NCBI RefSeq assembly: GCF_039521975.1
Contig: NZ_BAAACZ010000018.1
Span: forward strand, 193,093-257,092
Length of the DNA stretch: 64,000 bases
Direction of reading: 5' to 3'
Source of the DNA: Alkalibacillus silvisoli
GTDB lineage: Bacteria; Bacillota; Bacilli; Bacillales; Alkalibacillaceae
The position numbers were made by a program, and so were the translations under genes. The notes under the pieces are model-generated. The model did no database searches, was not told the DNA's origin, and saw only the letters and a list, made by a program, of their open reading frames with translations. Below, piece after piece: positions 26,363 to 35,333 of this stretch (positions within the stretch are counted from its first letter, which is position 1; the number at the start of each line of letters is the position of its first letter).

Positions 26363-26436
26363 TGATAGCGGCCGTTGGCGTCAGGTGATCCGCTTACGGT
26401 GGATGCTTGCACCCAAAGGGCATAAGTACAACGTTT
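26363..26436 (+). repeat. Dispersed repeat, short copy
   Basis: A segment richer in G and C than its surroundings. Its centre 26385-26423 matches 32 of 39 bases of the minus strand at 50799-50761, and similarity continues on both sides with one gap. It can fold into two small hairpins (AGCGG/CCGCT, and CTTGCACCC/GGGCATAAG in part). No gene is evident in it; it lies between the opp operon and the end of the deacetylase gene. Confidence 0.7.
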
Positions 26437-26444
26437 AATATGGT

Positions 26445-27434
26445 TTAATATATAGTTTTGTTAGCTATATTTAGTTCCTTCATCTTATTTAAATCTTTTT
26501 CTGTTAGATCTTGAAACGTCCGAAACTCATATCCTTCACTTTCATAATAATCAATGATTCTAGGCAAGGCCTCTGCTGTACTATGGCTAGTTGGAGAATC
26601 ATGGAATAATACAACAGCGAAATCTTGTTCACCTGTTGTAGCTACGACATTATTATAAATGTCTAAAGCATCTACTTCTTCATGATTGGCATCATTAGAA
26701 GAAACATTCCAATCAAAATAATAATAACCTCTTTCCTTAACATCTTCAGTTATTTTAGCCATAATTTGATCTCCACCGTAATCAGTAGACACTTGATTGG
26801 TAGCACCACCTGGAAACCGAAAGTATGGTGGTATTTCTTGATCCAATACTTCTTCAATCTGATTTTTAGCTTGATAAAAATCATCGTAAAAGGAGTCTAA
26901 ATCTGAATAAATAGAATAATCGTGTGAATGTGAGTGTGGCAATACTTTATGTCCTTCTTCTTGAGCACGCCTGGTGTAATGCGGGTATTCCTCTACTGAT
27001 TGTCCGATTGCAAAGAAAGTAGCGGGTATATTATGTTCTTTTAAAATATCTAATATTTTTGGTGTGACTTTAGAGGGACCATCATCAAATGTTAAAAACA
27101 CTTGTTTTGATCCTGAGCGTGAAGCACTCTGTTTAGCCTCTTCTAACTGTTTAGTCAATTCGTCTATTTTAGATTCTTGGTCTTTTAATTCTTCTTCCTT
27201 TTCTTCTAATTCGTCATTCATCTCTTCAATGTTCACATCATATTCGCTCAACTGCTGTTTTAATTCACTTTTTTCTTCTTCAGCAATCTCTAATTGCTCC
27301 TCTAACTCCTCAACTTGAGATGTTAAGTTATTAATTTGTTCGTCCTTTTCAGCTGAACAAGCATGAAGTGTAAATGTGATCACTGCTATTAAAGTGAACC
27401 ATTTTAATAAGTAGGGAAAATTAAGCCGCATCAT
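26445..27434 (-). CDS. Polysaccharide deacetylase lipoprotein with coiled-coil stalk
   Basis: 329 residues. A lipobox (TFTLHAC) near residue 26 is followed by about 75 residues of Glu/Leu-rich coiled coil, then a NodB domain: LTFDDGPSKVTPKIL with the metal and catalytic aspartates, HSHSHDYSIYSD with the metal histidines, and FRFPGGATN. It probably deacetylates cell wall or surface glycans outside the cell while tethered to the membrane. The ATG at 27434 (or 27431) follows GGAGCG. Its specific glycan is unknown. Confidence 0.88.
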   Translation of the reverse strand: MMRLNFPYLLKWFTLIAVITFTLHACSAEKDEQINNLTSQVEELEEQLEIAEEEKSELKQQLSEYDVNIEEMNDELEEKEEELKDQESKIDELTKQLEEAKQSASRSGSKQVFLTFDDGPSKVTPKILDILKEHNIPATFFAIGQSVEEYPHYTRRAQEEGHKVLPHSHSHDYSIYSDLDSFYDDFYQAKNQIEEVLDQEIPPYFRFPGGATNQVSTDYGGDQIMAKITEDVKERGYYYFDWNVSSNDANHEEVDALDIYNNVVATTGEQDFAVVLFHDSPTSHSTAEALPRIIDYYESEGYEFRTFQDLTEKDLNKMKELNIANKTIY

Positions 27435-27575
27435 GAACCGCTCCTATTGCTTTTCTTAGTTGTAAAATAATGAAGAACTCATCACTTTTAAATTCACCAT
27501 TTTAGACAGTGAATAGTCATAGATGTATCAATTTTATAAAATAATTAAGAAAATCATGACACCTTGAATATAACG

Positions 27576-27604
27576 TTACGAATTATGTCAAAACATGTTA
27601 TGAT
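27576..27604 (+). promoter_or_regulatory. Candidate promoter of the kbl-tdh operon
   Basis: TTACGA and TATGAT separated by exactly 17 bp, 48 bp before the kbl start. The -10 is good and the -35 is weak. Upstream is the divergent deacetylase gene. Confidence 0.45.
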
Positions 27605-27651
27605 ACTAATGGGGAAAACTAGATGACTATATCATATTAGGAGGTAATATT

Positions 27652-28842
27652 ATGCCTAGCGAAACTTTAGATCGTTTTTTAAATGAAAATTTACAAGAAT
27701 TAAAAGACCAAGGACTTTATAATGAAATTGACCCAGTAGAAGGTGCTAATGGCCCTGTTATTACAATCAATGGCCAAAAACTAATTAACCTTTCATCTAA
27801 TAACTATCTCGGTTTAGCCACTGACGAACGGCTTAAGGAAGTGGCGAGTAAAGCAGTAGATTCTCACGGAGTAGGTGCTGGTGCTGTTCGTACGATTAAC
27901 GGTACATTAGACTTACACGTTAAGTTAGAAGAGAAAATTGCGGAATTCAAAGGTACAGAGAGCGCGATTGCTTATCAATCAGGGTTCAACTGTAATATGG
28001 CAGCTATTTCCGCTGTTATGGACAAGAATGATGCGATTTTATCTGATGCTTTAAACCATGCTTCAATCATTGATGGTTGCCGTTTATCAAAAGCAAAAAT
28101 CATTCCTTATGGCCACAATGATATGGAAGACCTTCGTCAAAAGGCGAAAGAAGCCACAGAATCTGGTCAATACAATAAAGTGATGGTTATTACCGATGGT
28201 GTCTTCTCAATGGACGGCGACATCGCTAAATTACCTGAAATCGTAGAGGTTGCTCGAGAATTTGACTTGATCACTTATGTAGATGATGCTCACGGCTCAG
28301 GTGTTTTAGGTAAAGGTGCAGGTACGGTTAAACATTTCGGACTTCAAGATCAAATTGATTTCCAAATGGGTACGCTATCTAAAGCAATTGGTGTTGTAGG
28401 TGGATACGTTGCTGGTAAACAAGAATTAGTCGACTGGCTTAAAGTTCGCTCAAGACCATTCTTGTTCTCTACATCTTTATCACCTGCAGATGTAACAGCA
28501 TCAACTAAAGCTATTGATCTACTCATGGAATCAACAGAGCTTTATGACAAGATGTGGGAAAATGGCAACTACTTAAAAGAAGGTTTAAAAGGTTTAGGCT
28601 TTGATATTGGGGATAGTGAAACGCCAATAACGCCATGTATCATTGGTGATGAGAAGACGTCACAGCAATTTAGTAAACGTCTAAATGAAGAAGGTGTTTA
28701 TGCAAAAGCGATCGTGTTCCCAACAGTTCCAAGAGGTACAGGACGCGTAAGAAATATGCCAACAGCAGCTCATACAAAGGAAATGTTAGATGACGCGATT
28801 AAGATTTATGAAAAAGTCGGTAAAGAAATGGGCGTTATCTAA
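27652..28842 (+). CDS. kbl: Glycine C-acetyltransferase (2-amino-3-ketobutyrate CoA ligase)
   Basis: 396-residue PLP enzyme of the alpha-oxoamine synthase family. It carries LINLSSNNYLGLATDERL, the glycine loop HGVGAGAVRTINGT and the PLP-lysine region GTLSKAIGVVGGYVAG. It splits 2-amino-3-oxobutyrate with CoA into glycine and acetyl-CoA, taking the product of the dehydrogenase encoded next. ATG 27652 follows AGGAGGTAATATT. Gap to the next gene is 33 bp. Confidence 0.93.
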   Translation: MPSETLDRFLNENLQELKDQGLYNEIDPVEGANGPVITINGQKLINLSSNNYLGLATDERLKEVASKAVDSHGVGAGAVRTINGTLDLHVKLEEKIAEFKGTESAIAYQSGFNCNMAAISAVMDKNDAILSDALNHASIIDGCRLSKAKIIPYGHNDMEDLRQKAKEATESGQYNKVMVITDGVFSMDGDIAKLPEIVEVAREFDLITYVDDAHGSGVLGKGAGTVKHFGLQDQIDFQMGTLSKAIGVVGGYVAGKQELVDWLKVRSRPFLFSTSLSPADVTASTKAIDLLMESTELYDKMWENGNYLKEGLKGLGFDIGDSETPITPCIIGDEKTSQQFSKRLNEEGVYAKAIVFPTVPRGTGRVRNMPTAAHTKEMLDDAIKIYEKVGKEMGVI

Positions 28843-28875
28843 GAGCTTAAGAGGGGAACAGGAGGAACTATTACA

Positions 28876-29826
28876 ATGAAAAAAGTATTAGTGACAGGTT
28901 CGTTAGGCCAAATTGGTTCAGAACTTACGATGGCTTTGCGTGAACAATATGGTACAGATAATATTATTGCAACAGATATTCGTGAGGTAGATAGCCCAGT
29001 TGTAACAGAAGGTCCGTTTGAGACACTAGATGTCATGCAAGCTCAAGAAATTCACGATCTCGCTAATAAACACCAAGTCGATACGGTTATTCATTTAGCA
29101 GCATTATTATCAGCTAAAGCAGAGAGTAATCCACAATTAGCTTGGAATTTAAATATGAATGGTTTAATGAATGCGTTAGAAGTTGCTCGTGAATTAGACG
29201 CAAAACTCTTCACACCAAGTTCAATTGGTGCATTTGGGCCAACAACACCAAAGGATTTAACGCCACAACTGACGATTCAACGTCCCAATACGATGTATGG
29301 TGTCAACAAAGTAGCTGGTGAATTATTATGTGATTATTACTTTAAGCGTTACGGTGTTGATACTCGTGGTGTACGTTTCCCAGGTTTAATCTCTTATGTG
29401 ACAGAGCCTGGTGGAGGTACAACAGATTATGCTGTTGAAGTTTATTATGAAGCTCTTAAGAATAAGCAATATACATCTTATATTTCTAAAGGGACTCATA
29501 TGGATATGATGTACATGCCAGATGCTGTTAAAGCAATCATTGACTTAATGGAAGCTGATCCATCTAAGCTTGTGAACCGAAATGCATACAATGTGACAGC
29601 AATGAGTGCAGCACCTGAACATTTTGAAGATGCTATTCAAAAGCATATTCCTGAATTTACTTTAGACTATGAAGTAGACCCAGTTAGACAGACGATTGCT
29701 GATAGCTGGCCAAACTCAATAGATGCAGCTAAAGCAAAAGAAGAGTGGGGCTTTAACGTTGATTACGATATCAACCGAATGACAGAAGATATGTTAAATA
29801 AATTGAAAGCTAAATTAGAAGTGTAA
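28876..29826 (+). CDS. L-threonine 3-dehydrogenase, SDR (epimerase-like) type
   Basis: 316 residues of the extended short-chain dehydrogenase family. The NAD-binding motif is VTGSLGQIGSEL; the catalytic Tyr and Lys are in MYGVNKVAGE, with the Ser region TPSSIGAFGPTTP. These match SDR-type threonine dehydrogenases, not the zinc-dependent Tdh. Adjacency to kbl supports oxidation of threonine to 2-amino-3-oxobutyrate. GGAGGAAC precedes the ATG. Confidence 0.88.
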   Translation: MKKVLVTGSLGQIGSELTMALREQYGTDNIIATDIREVDSPVVTEGPFETLDVMQAQEIHDLANKHQVDTVIHLAALLSAKAESNPQLAWNLNMNGLMNALEVARELDAKLFTPSSIGAFGPTTPKDLTPQLTIQRPNTMYGVNKVAGELLCDYYFKRYGVDTRGVRFPGLISYVTEPGGGTTDYAVEVYYEALKNKQYTSYISKGTHMDMMYMPDAVKAIIDLMEADPSKLVNRNAYNVTAMSAAPEHFEDAIQKHIPEFTLDYEVDPVRQTIADSWPNSIDAAKAKEEWGFNVDYDINRMTEDMLNKLKAKLEV

Positions 29827-29828
29827 AA

Positions 29829-29866
29829 TAAACGCCCGGTTTTTAAATTTTTATGCCGGGCGTTAA
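29829..29866 (+). terminator. Stem-loop after the threonine dehydrogenase gene
   Basis: AACGCCCGG / CCGGGCGTT arms with an AT-rich 16-base loop, three bases after the stop. The T-tract is weak, but the position supports an operon end. Confidence 0.7.
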
Positions 29867-29874
29867 TTTATTTA

Positions 29875-29966
29875 TCGAGTGAAATTCATGATAAATGAGC
29901 GGGAATCTTAATATTTGAGCGAACCCCTCCGATAATAGAGCGAAAACCAAATTAATAAGATGACGG
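29875..29966. repeat. Degenerate 20-bp periodic array
   Basis: Four to five decayed units spaced 20, 20 and 21 bp, marked by GTGA (29879), GCGG (29899), GCGA (29919) and GCGA (29940), each preceded by an AT-rich part such as ATAAATGA or ATAATAGA. It lies in the convergent gap between the threonine dehydrogenase and TPR genes and resembles the longer array at 38.3 kb. Confidence 0.7.
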
Positions 29967-30007
29967 ACCCTAATCATCAGAAATCGCCCACCACTTTTAC
30001 AGTGCTT

Positions 30008-30490
30008 TTAATTAAAAGTCTCATCAAGGCAGCTTGCGTAAAATTCAATTAAGCCTCGGTGATTGATTAATTCACTATCCTTCGTTGTCTCGATCAGTTT
30101 TTGTGCCATAATCTCCATTGCTAAATCAGAATCACCTAAGTTATATAAAGTCATCGCAAAATAAATATAGAATGGATTTGAACTTGGAAATTCACTCATT
30201 CCAACTTCTAACGTCTCACGTGCTTGTTCATAAAGCCCAACTGCACGATAAGAAATGCCAAGGTGTAAAAGTGCTTTCTTTCGATATTCTTCGTTTAAAT
30301 CAAATTCTAATGCTTGTTGGTAAAATGTAATCGCTTGTGGGAAGAGCTCAAGCTTTTCGTGTACTTCTGCTGCTACTAATAAAACTTTCTGATCCTCTTT
30401 ATGTTCATTTGCTAACTCAGCTAAGAGAGGTTGTGCTTCTTTCAAATTTCCTTCATTTTTTAAACGGATTGCTTCTTGTAGTTGGTCCAA
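30008..30490 (-). CDS. Tetratricopeptide repeat protein
   Basis: About 160 residues, soluble, with three to four TPR motifs (for example KEAQPLLAELANEHKEDQKV, ITFYQQALEFDLN and GLYEQARETLEVGMSEFPS). TPRs bind proteins; the partner is unknown. The start is most likely the TTG at 30490, eight bases after AAAGGAG; an upstream in-frame TTG at 30511 has no site. Confidence 0.8.
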   Translation of the reverse strand: MDQLQEAIRLKNEGNLKEAQPLLAELANEHKEDQKVLLVAAEVHEKLELFPQAITFYQQALEFDLNEEYRKKALLHLGISYRAVGLYEQARETLEVGMSEFPSSNPFYIYFAMTLYNLGDSDLAMEIMAQKLIETTKDSELINHRGLIEFYASCLDETFN

Positions 30491-30820
30491 TGTCAAAACT
30501 CCTTTACTCAATATCCACTTTAAGTCTAATCTGAAACAAAATGTCTTTCAAATGAATGGGTTCATATCAATTATAATAAATTTTAAAAAGTTGCAAATAA
30601 CATGATTAAGGGCTAAATAAGTTTAGAATTATGATGTGAGGGTATAATGCCTTTAAAATTCGTTTAATTTTAGCAGATTGTGGCCATAGAAAAATTTTGA
30701 CGAATTATGTCTGTTTGAACTACAATTTAAAACTAATTGTGCGTAAACCTTATAATAGATGATTAATAAGGTTTAAAAACTCATTCGGACAATTATATAA
30801 CAGTTTATGGGAGGAAAAGA
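30491..30820. other. Divergent intergenic region, promoters only
   Basis: 330 bp of AT-rich sequence between the TPR and BCCT genes. On the minus strand TTGCAA (30596-30591) and TATAAT (30575-30570) are 15 bp apart and may drive the TPR gene. On the plus strand TATAAT occurs at 30643 and 30751 without good -35 boxes. No small gene or RNA was recognised. Confidence 0.35.
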
Positions 30821-32386
30821 ATGAAGAAAAAGTATTATACCGATGAGTACTTAGGAACAGGAACACAATGGGGTCCGTTTGCAATTAGTGGAGGATTCTT
30901 GCTTTTATTTTTAGTATTAGCATTTTTTACACCAGATTTCGCATCCGAGACGGTAGAGGCTTCATTTGATTTTTCAGCTAAGTATTTCGGTTTATTTTGG
31001 CAACTGTTAATGTTAGCCACATTGATTGTCAGCTTGATTTTGATGTTTTCACGTTATGGACGTGTTCGTTTAGGTAATAAAGAAGAACCACAGTATGGTA
31101 ATTTCCGTTGGGTAGCGATGATCTTAACAACGTTACTAGCTTCTGGTGGTGTGTTTTGGGCGGCTAGTGAACCTATATCACACTATATCGATACCCCGCC
31201 ATTATTCGCAACTGATGGTATGAGTGAATGGGATCGTGTTGTACCAGGTATGTCACAAGCATTCTTTCACTGGGGATTCTCTGCTTGGGCAATTTTAGGT
31301 ACAGTAGCAACCATTGTCATCATGTATTCACACTATCATAAAGGAATGCCTTTAAAACCAAGAACAATGCTTTATCCATTATTGGGTGACAAAGTGTTCA
31401 AACGCTTTAATATATGGGGAGTTCTAGCAGATGTTACGTCGATTATTGCAGTCGCAGCAGGTACAATAGGAGCTATTGGTTTCTTAGGGTTACAAGCTGC
31501 TTATGCATTTGAAGACCTATTTGGTATACCTAGCACCTTATTTACACAAATCTCATTTATCGTCGTTCTAGTAACGATCGCAACGATTTCAGCGATTACA
31601 GGTGTCGATAAAGGAATTCAATTACTTAGCCGATTTAACGTAAGTTTCGCAGTAGTATTAATGGTTATTATTTTAATTGTTGGTCCGACGATGTTCATCC
31701 TAGATGCCTTCGTTGCTGCAGAAGCTTTCCAATTACAGAATTACTTAATGATGAGCTTAACGCGCGGTGATGAAGAGTGGTTAAGCTGGTGGACCATCTT
31801 CTTCTGGGGTTGGTTTATCGGATTTGGCCCAATGATGGCGATCTTCATCAGCAGAATCTCACGCGGTCGTACGATTCGTGAACTCGTAGTAGCTGTAGCG
31901 CTTATGGCACCAATTGTGAGTAATTTCTGGTTTGCAACGATTGGTGGTTCGGGTGTATGGTTTGAAATCCAAAACCCTGAGAGCGTTTCAGTTCCGCTAG
32001 CTGAAGTCGGGCAAGAAGCGGCTGTGGCTGCGATTTTAAACCAACTACCACTTGGAACATTAATTGCATTCGGTTTCTTAATCGTAACTGTTATCTTCGT
32101 TGCTACAACTGCAGACTCAATGTCTTATGCATCAGCCGTTTCAGTAACAGGTAATGATGAACCGAGCAAATATGTCCGTGTATTCTGGGCAATTATGTTT
32201 GGTGCAATTGCAGTCGCACTAATCGCAATTGGAGATGGTAGTGGCGATAGTATTGGTATGTTACAGAACTTTATTGTGGTCTCAGCAGTACCTGTATCCA
32301 TCCTACTATTACCACCTGTTTGGGATTCAGTTAAAGTCGCTAAAAAATTAGCAGAAGAACAAGGGATCAAAAAGAAGGATGATTAA
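30821..32386 (+). CDS. BCCT family transporter
   Basis: 521 residues with about twelve helices. The BCCT marks are VFWAASEPISHY and the region WGWFIGFGPMMAIFISRISR followed by GRTIRE. Carriers of this family take up betaine, choline, carnitine or related trimethylammonium solutes with Na+ or H+. The substrate here is not certain: the usual tryptophan box is altered, and no betaine-synthesis gene is adjacent. A role in osmoprotection fits a halophile. ATG 30821 has GGGAGG upstream. Confidence 0.88.
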   Translation: MKKKYYTDEYLGTGTQWGPFAISGGFLLLFLVLAFFTPDFASETVEASFDFSAKYFGLFWQLLMLATLIVSLILMFSRYGRVRLGNKEEPQYGNFRWVAMILTTLLASGGVFWAASEPISHYIDTPPLFATDGMSEWDRVVPGMSQAFFHWGFSAWAILGTVATIVIMYSHYHKGMPLKPRTMLYPLLGDKVFKRFNIWGVLADVTSIIAVAAGTIGAIGFLGLQAAYAFEDLFGIPSTLFTQISFIVVLVTIATISAITGVDKGIQLLSRFNVSFAVVLMVIILIVGPTMFILDAFVAAEAFQLQNYLMMSLTRGDEEWLSWWTIFFWGWFIGFGPMMAIFISRISRGRTIRELVVAVALMAPIVSNFWFATIGGSGVWFEIQNPESVSVPLAEVGQEAAVAAILNQLPLGTLIAFGFLIVTVIFVATTADSMSYASAVSVTGNDEPSKYVRVFWAIMFGAIAVALIAIGDGSGDSIGMLQNFIVVSAVPVSILLLPPVWDSVKVAKKLAEEQGIKKKDD

Positions 32387-32412
32387 TTAAGGGTTGCTCA
32401 ATAAATCACGAT

Positions 32413-32458
32413 TAAAGCCAGTCGGAGTTTGATAACAATTTCGACTGGTTTTATTTTG
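32413..32458 (+). terminator. Terminator after the BCCT gene
   Basis: Stem AAAGCCAGTCG / CGACTGGTTTT with a 17-base loop followed by a T-rich stretch, about 30 bp after the stop. Confidence 0.75.
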
Positions 32459-32599
32459 CAGTGACTCTTTTTCCATTTGACGTCTGTACCTTCACCCCAC
32501 ACGCATGAGAAGTGAAAAGAGACACGCGAGATGGTATACTATTGTCAAATTCAACAAAGGTTAAAACAACCAGAATAATTATGAAAGTAAGGTGACACA

Positions 32600-33133
32600 A
32601 TGGAAGCAAAGCCATGTATTCATTCATTGACTGTAAAAAACTCACATGTACTACCTCCAGATACGAACAGTCATGGAACATTGTTCGGTGGTAAATTGAT
32701 GGCATATATGGACGATGTGGCAGCGATTGCGGCAACACGTCATGCACGTATGCCAGTCGTTACCGCATCTACTGATTCAGTAGACTTCTTAGCACCCGTG
32801 CATGAAGGCAGTACGATTTGTTTAGAAGCGTTCGTCACTTGGACGCGCAATACATCGATGGAAGTGTTCGTTAAAGCAATAACGGAAAATTTATTAACAG
32901 GAGAGCGTCATGTTTGTACGACTGCCTTTTTAACGATGGTGGCGGTTGGCGATGATGGTAAGCCGACTAAAGTACCATCAGTCTATCCGGAGTCAGAAGA
33001 GGAGAAATGGTTGAACGAAGGCGCTGAAGAACGTGCGCAATATCGTAAGAAACGTCGTGAACAGTCTAAAACATTAGCAGAGAAGTTCGGCGCTGATTTC
33101 CCTTGGGACCCAACTCATAACCCTAAGGCATAA
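32600..33133 (+). CDS. Acyl-CoA thioesterase, hotdog fold (YkhA type)
   Basis: 177 residues. The hotdog core carries DTNSHGTLFGGKLMAYMDD, with the active-site Asn/His-Gly and Asp region, then VTASTDSVDFLAPVHEGS. Such enzymes hydrolyse acyl-CoA to free acid and CoA in the cytoplasm; chain-length preference is unknown. The charged C-terminal 40 residues are common in the YkhA group. GTAAGGTG precedes the ATG at 32600. Confidence 0.88.
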   Translation: MEAKPCIHSLTVKNSHVLPPDTNSHGTLFGGKLMAYMDDVAAIAATRHARMPVVTASTDSVDFLAPVHEGSTICLEAFVTWTRNTSMEVFVKAITENLLTGERHVCTTAFLTMVAVGDDGKPTKVPSVYPESEEEKWLNEGAEERAQYRKKRREQSKTLAEKFGADFPWDPTHNPKA

Positions 33134-33168
33134 AAGTTAAGTACAGGCATATTATAGAGTGAGCTATA

Positions 33169-33197
33169 TTGACACATTGCCAGAATTGTTTTACAAT
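33169..33197 (+). promoter_or_regulatory. SigA-type promoter of the hut operon
   Basis: Perfect TTGACA and TACAAT with a 17-bp spacer, ending 33 bp before the hutP start. Confidence 0.82.
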
Positions 33198-33230
33198 TTT
33201 GATAAGTGATTGAGAAATGATGGTGTTAAT

Positions 33231-33680
33231 ATGGTTGAACAACAGAACAAAGGGATCGGAAAGCAAGCTCTTCAATTAGTTTTAGCTAGTAGCGATGAGT
33301 TAGAAGAGTTGAAATCCGATATGGAGCAGTTAACTTATCAGTATTGTTTAGGTAAAACAGGATCAATGGATTTACAAAAGGTTGTTTCAGCCATTGAAAC
33401 AGCAGCTAAACGCAATCACATTATTAAGGAAAAGCTTTACCGGGAAATGCATGCACTTTATCATGCTATTTTAGAAGCGGTGCAAGGTGTTACGCGAGGT
33501 CAAGTTCAATTAGGTGATGTGATGCGTACAGTTGGTTTACGATTTGCTGTCGTTCGAGGGAAGCCATATGCTAATGAGGATGAAGGTGAATGGGTTGCCG
33601 TTGCTTTATACGGCACAATAGGCGCACCTATTCGAGGCCTTGAACATGAGACAGCAGGGTTAGGTATTAATCATATATAA
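33231..33680 (+). CDS. hutP: HutP, histidine-dependent RNA-binding antiterminator
   Basis: 149 residues. HutP with L-histidine and Mg2+ binds NAG-repeat RNA and prevents a terminator from forming, so the hut enzymes are made only when histidine is present. The segment MHALYHAILEAVQGVTRGQV holds the histidine and metal-binding His residues, and RFAVVRGKP and GTIGAPIRGLEHE follow as in known HutP. I prefer ATG 33231; the open frame runs back to 33210. First gene of the operon, with its RNA target just downstream. Confidence 0.93.
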   Translation: MVEQQNKGIGKQALQLVLASSDELEELKSDMEQLTYQYCLGKTGSMDLQKVVSAIETAAKRNHIIKEKLYREMHALYHAILEAVQGVTRGQVQLGDVMRTVGLRFAVVRGKPYANEDEGEWVAVALYGTIGAPIRGLEHETAGLGINHI

Positions 33681-33691
33681 TTTATGCCCAT

Positions 33692-33708
33692 GAGTGATGA
33701 GATAATAG
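33692..33708 (+). promoter_or_regulatory. Candidate HutP RNA-binding site
   Basis: GAG-TGAT-GAG-ATAA-TAG: three NAG triplets each separated by four bases, the spacing described for the HutP target in Bacillus subtilis. It lies 11 bp after the hutP stop and overlaps the first bases of the terminator stem. A second, imperfect pair (AAG-GAT-AAG) is in the right arm. Confidence 0.75.
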
Positions 33709-33752
33709 GGGGCTTATTCTTGAATGCTTTTTCAAGGATAAGTCCCTTTTTT
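33707..33752 (+). terminator. Regulated terminator between hutP and hutH
   Basis: Arms AGGGGGCTTATTCTTGAA and TTCAAGGATAAGTCCCTTTT with a six-base loop and a T run, 20 bp before the hutH ribosome site. With the NAG triad it forms the HutP attenuator. Confidence 0.9.
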
Positions 33753-33773
33753 ATGTCTAATGGAGGTGGTTGT

Positions 33774-35276
33774 TTGGAGCTTAATGGACATCATTTGACT
33801 TTGGAAGAAATTAAGCGCGTTGTACATCATTTTGAAACCGTTACCATTTCAGATGAAGCGATTCAAAGTGTGATGGAAAGTAGAGAGATGGTTGAAACAG
33901 CAGTAGATAAGCATGATGTCATTTACGGGATTAATACAGGTTTTGGTAAATTTAGTGATGTTGAGATTGATGAAGAAGATTTAGATCAATTACAAATGAA
34001 TCTAATTTACTCGCATGCATGTGGTGTAGGAGAGCCATTTTCTAAAAGTGTAAGCCGCGCGATGGTGCTATTACGTGCTAATGCCTTACTTAAGGGCTAT
34101 TCAGGTGTTCGATTAGTTGTCATTGAGAAATTAGTCGAGCTTTTAAACAAAGGGCTTACTCCTGTAATTCCTTCTCAAGGCTCACTAGGGGCAAGTGGAG
34201 ACCTCGCACCATTAGCACACTTAGCACTCGTCTTACTTGGTCGAGGAGAAGTGTTTAATGAAGCAGGTGAAAGGAAGAAGGCAAGTGAGGTCTTGCCTTT
34301 AAAAGGTTTTGAACCTATAACACTAAAAGCAAAAGAAGGGCTAGCTTTAATTAATGGTACACAGGCGATGACAGCAGTCGGCGTTTTGACTTATTTAGAG
34401 GCAGAAGAAACCCTTTTACAATCTGAACAAATAGCTGCGATGACAATGGAGGGACTAGAAAGCATCATCTCGGCCTTTGATTCTAAAATTCATCAAGCAC
34501 GTGGGCATCAAGAGCAAATACAAGTTGCTTTAAGGATGCAGGGTTATTTGAAAGGGAGTCAACTAATAACAAGACAAGGAGAAAGGCGCGTGCAAGATGC
34601 TTATTCGATTCGCTGTATTCCGCAAGTGCTCGGTGCATCTTGGCAAACGTTAGACTACGTTAAAGAAAAACTAGAAATCGAGATCAATGCAGCAACAGAT
34701 AATCCGCTTATTTTTACGGATGAAGGAGAAGTGCTATCAGGTGGGAATTTCCATGGTCAACCGATTGCAATTGCAATGGATTTATTGAAGATTGGTATGG
34801 CGGAAGTTGCCAATATTTCAGAAAGACGAATTGAAAGGTTGGTGAACCCACAACTTAATGACTTACCCCCATTCTTAAGTCCAGAACCTGGCTTACAATC
34901 AGGCGCTATGATTATGCAATACACAGCAGCCTCTCTCGTTTCTGAAAATAAAACATTAGCCCACCCAGCAAGTGTTGACTCTATTCCCTCATCGGCTAAT
35001 CAAGAAGATCACGTCAGCATGGGAACAATTGGGGCAAGACATGCGAATCAAATCGTACAAAATGTAAGGCGCGTTGTAGCTATTGAACTAATTTGTGCTA
35101 CAGAAGCTGTAGAAGTAAGAGGCATTCATAAAATGGCCTTAGCAACACAACAACTTTACGAAAAAGCACGTGAAGTCGTACCAAGTATTACCCAAGACCG
35201 TGCCTTTTCAAATGACATTGAAGCATTGACGCATTGGTTGCAAGATAGTTCAGAAAAGCCTGTTTCACAAAATTGA
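33774..35276 (+). CDS. hutH: Histidine ammonia-lyase
   Basis: 500 residues. It deaminates L-histidine to urocanate using an MIO group formed from the Ala-Ser-Gly in GSLGASGDLAPLAHL near residue 140. IYGINTGFGKFSDV near the N-terminus and the late segment SANQEDHVSMG are family marks. The start is a TTG at 33774 after GGAGGTGG. A longer frame from 33684 would run through the terminator hairpin and is rejected. Confidence 0.95.
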   Translation: MELNGHHLTLEEIKRVVHHFETVTISDEAIQSVMESREMVETAVDKHDVIYGINTGFGKFSDVEIDEEDLDQLQMNLIYSHACGVGEPFSKSVSRAMVLLRANALLKGYSGVRLVVIEKLVELLNKGLTPVIPSQGSLGASGDLAPLAHLALVLLGRGEVFNEAGERKKASEVLPLKGFEPITLKAKEGLALINGTQAMTAVGVLTYLEAEETLLQSEQIAAMTMEGLESIISAFDSKIHQARGHQEQIQVALRMQGYLKGSQLITRQGERRVQDAYSIRCIPQVLGASWQTLDYVKEKLEIEINAATDNPLIFTDEGEVLSGGNFHGQPIAIAMDLLKIGMAEVANISERRIERLVNPQLNDLPPFLSPEPGLQSGAMIMQYTAASLVSENKTLAHPASVDSIPSSANQEDHVSMGTIGARHANQIVQNVRRVVAIELICATEAVEVRGIHKMALATQQLYEKAREVVPSITQDRAFSNDIEALTHWLQDSSEKPVSQN

Positions 35277-35333
35277 TTAACCAAACATGAAGGTCCCTTG
35301 GATAAGCATATGTTTATTTAGGAGGGGATCTTT

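Noticed and set aside
33684..33773. Upstream extension of hutH to an ATG at 33684
   Set aside because: It would translate through the HutP terminator hairpin and has no ribosome site; the TTG at 33774 has GGAGGTGG.
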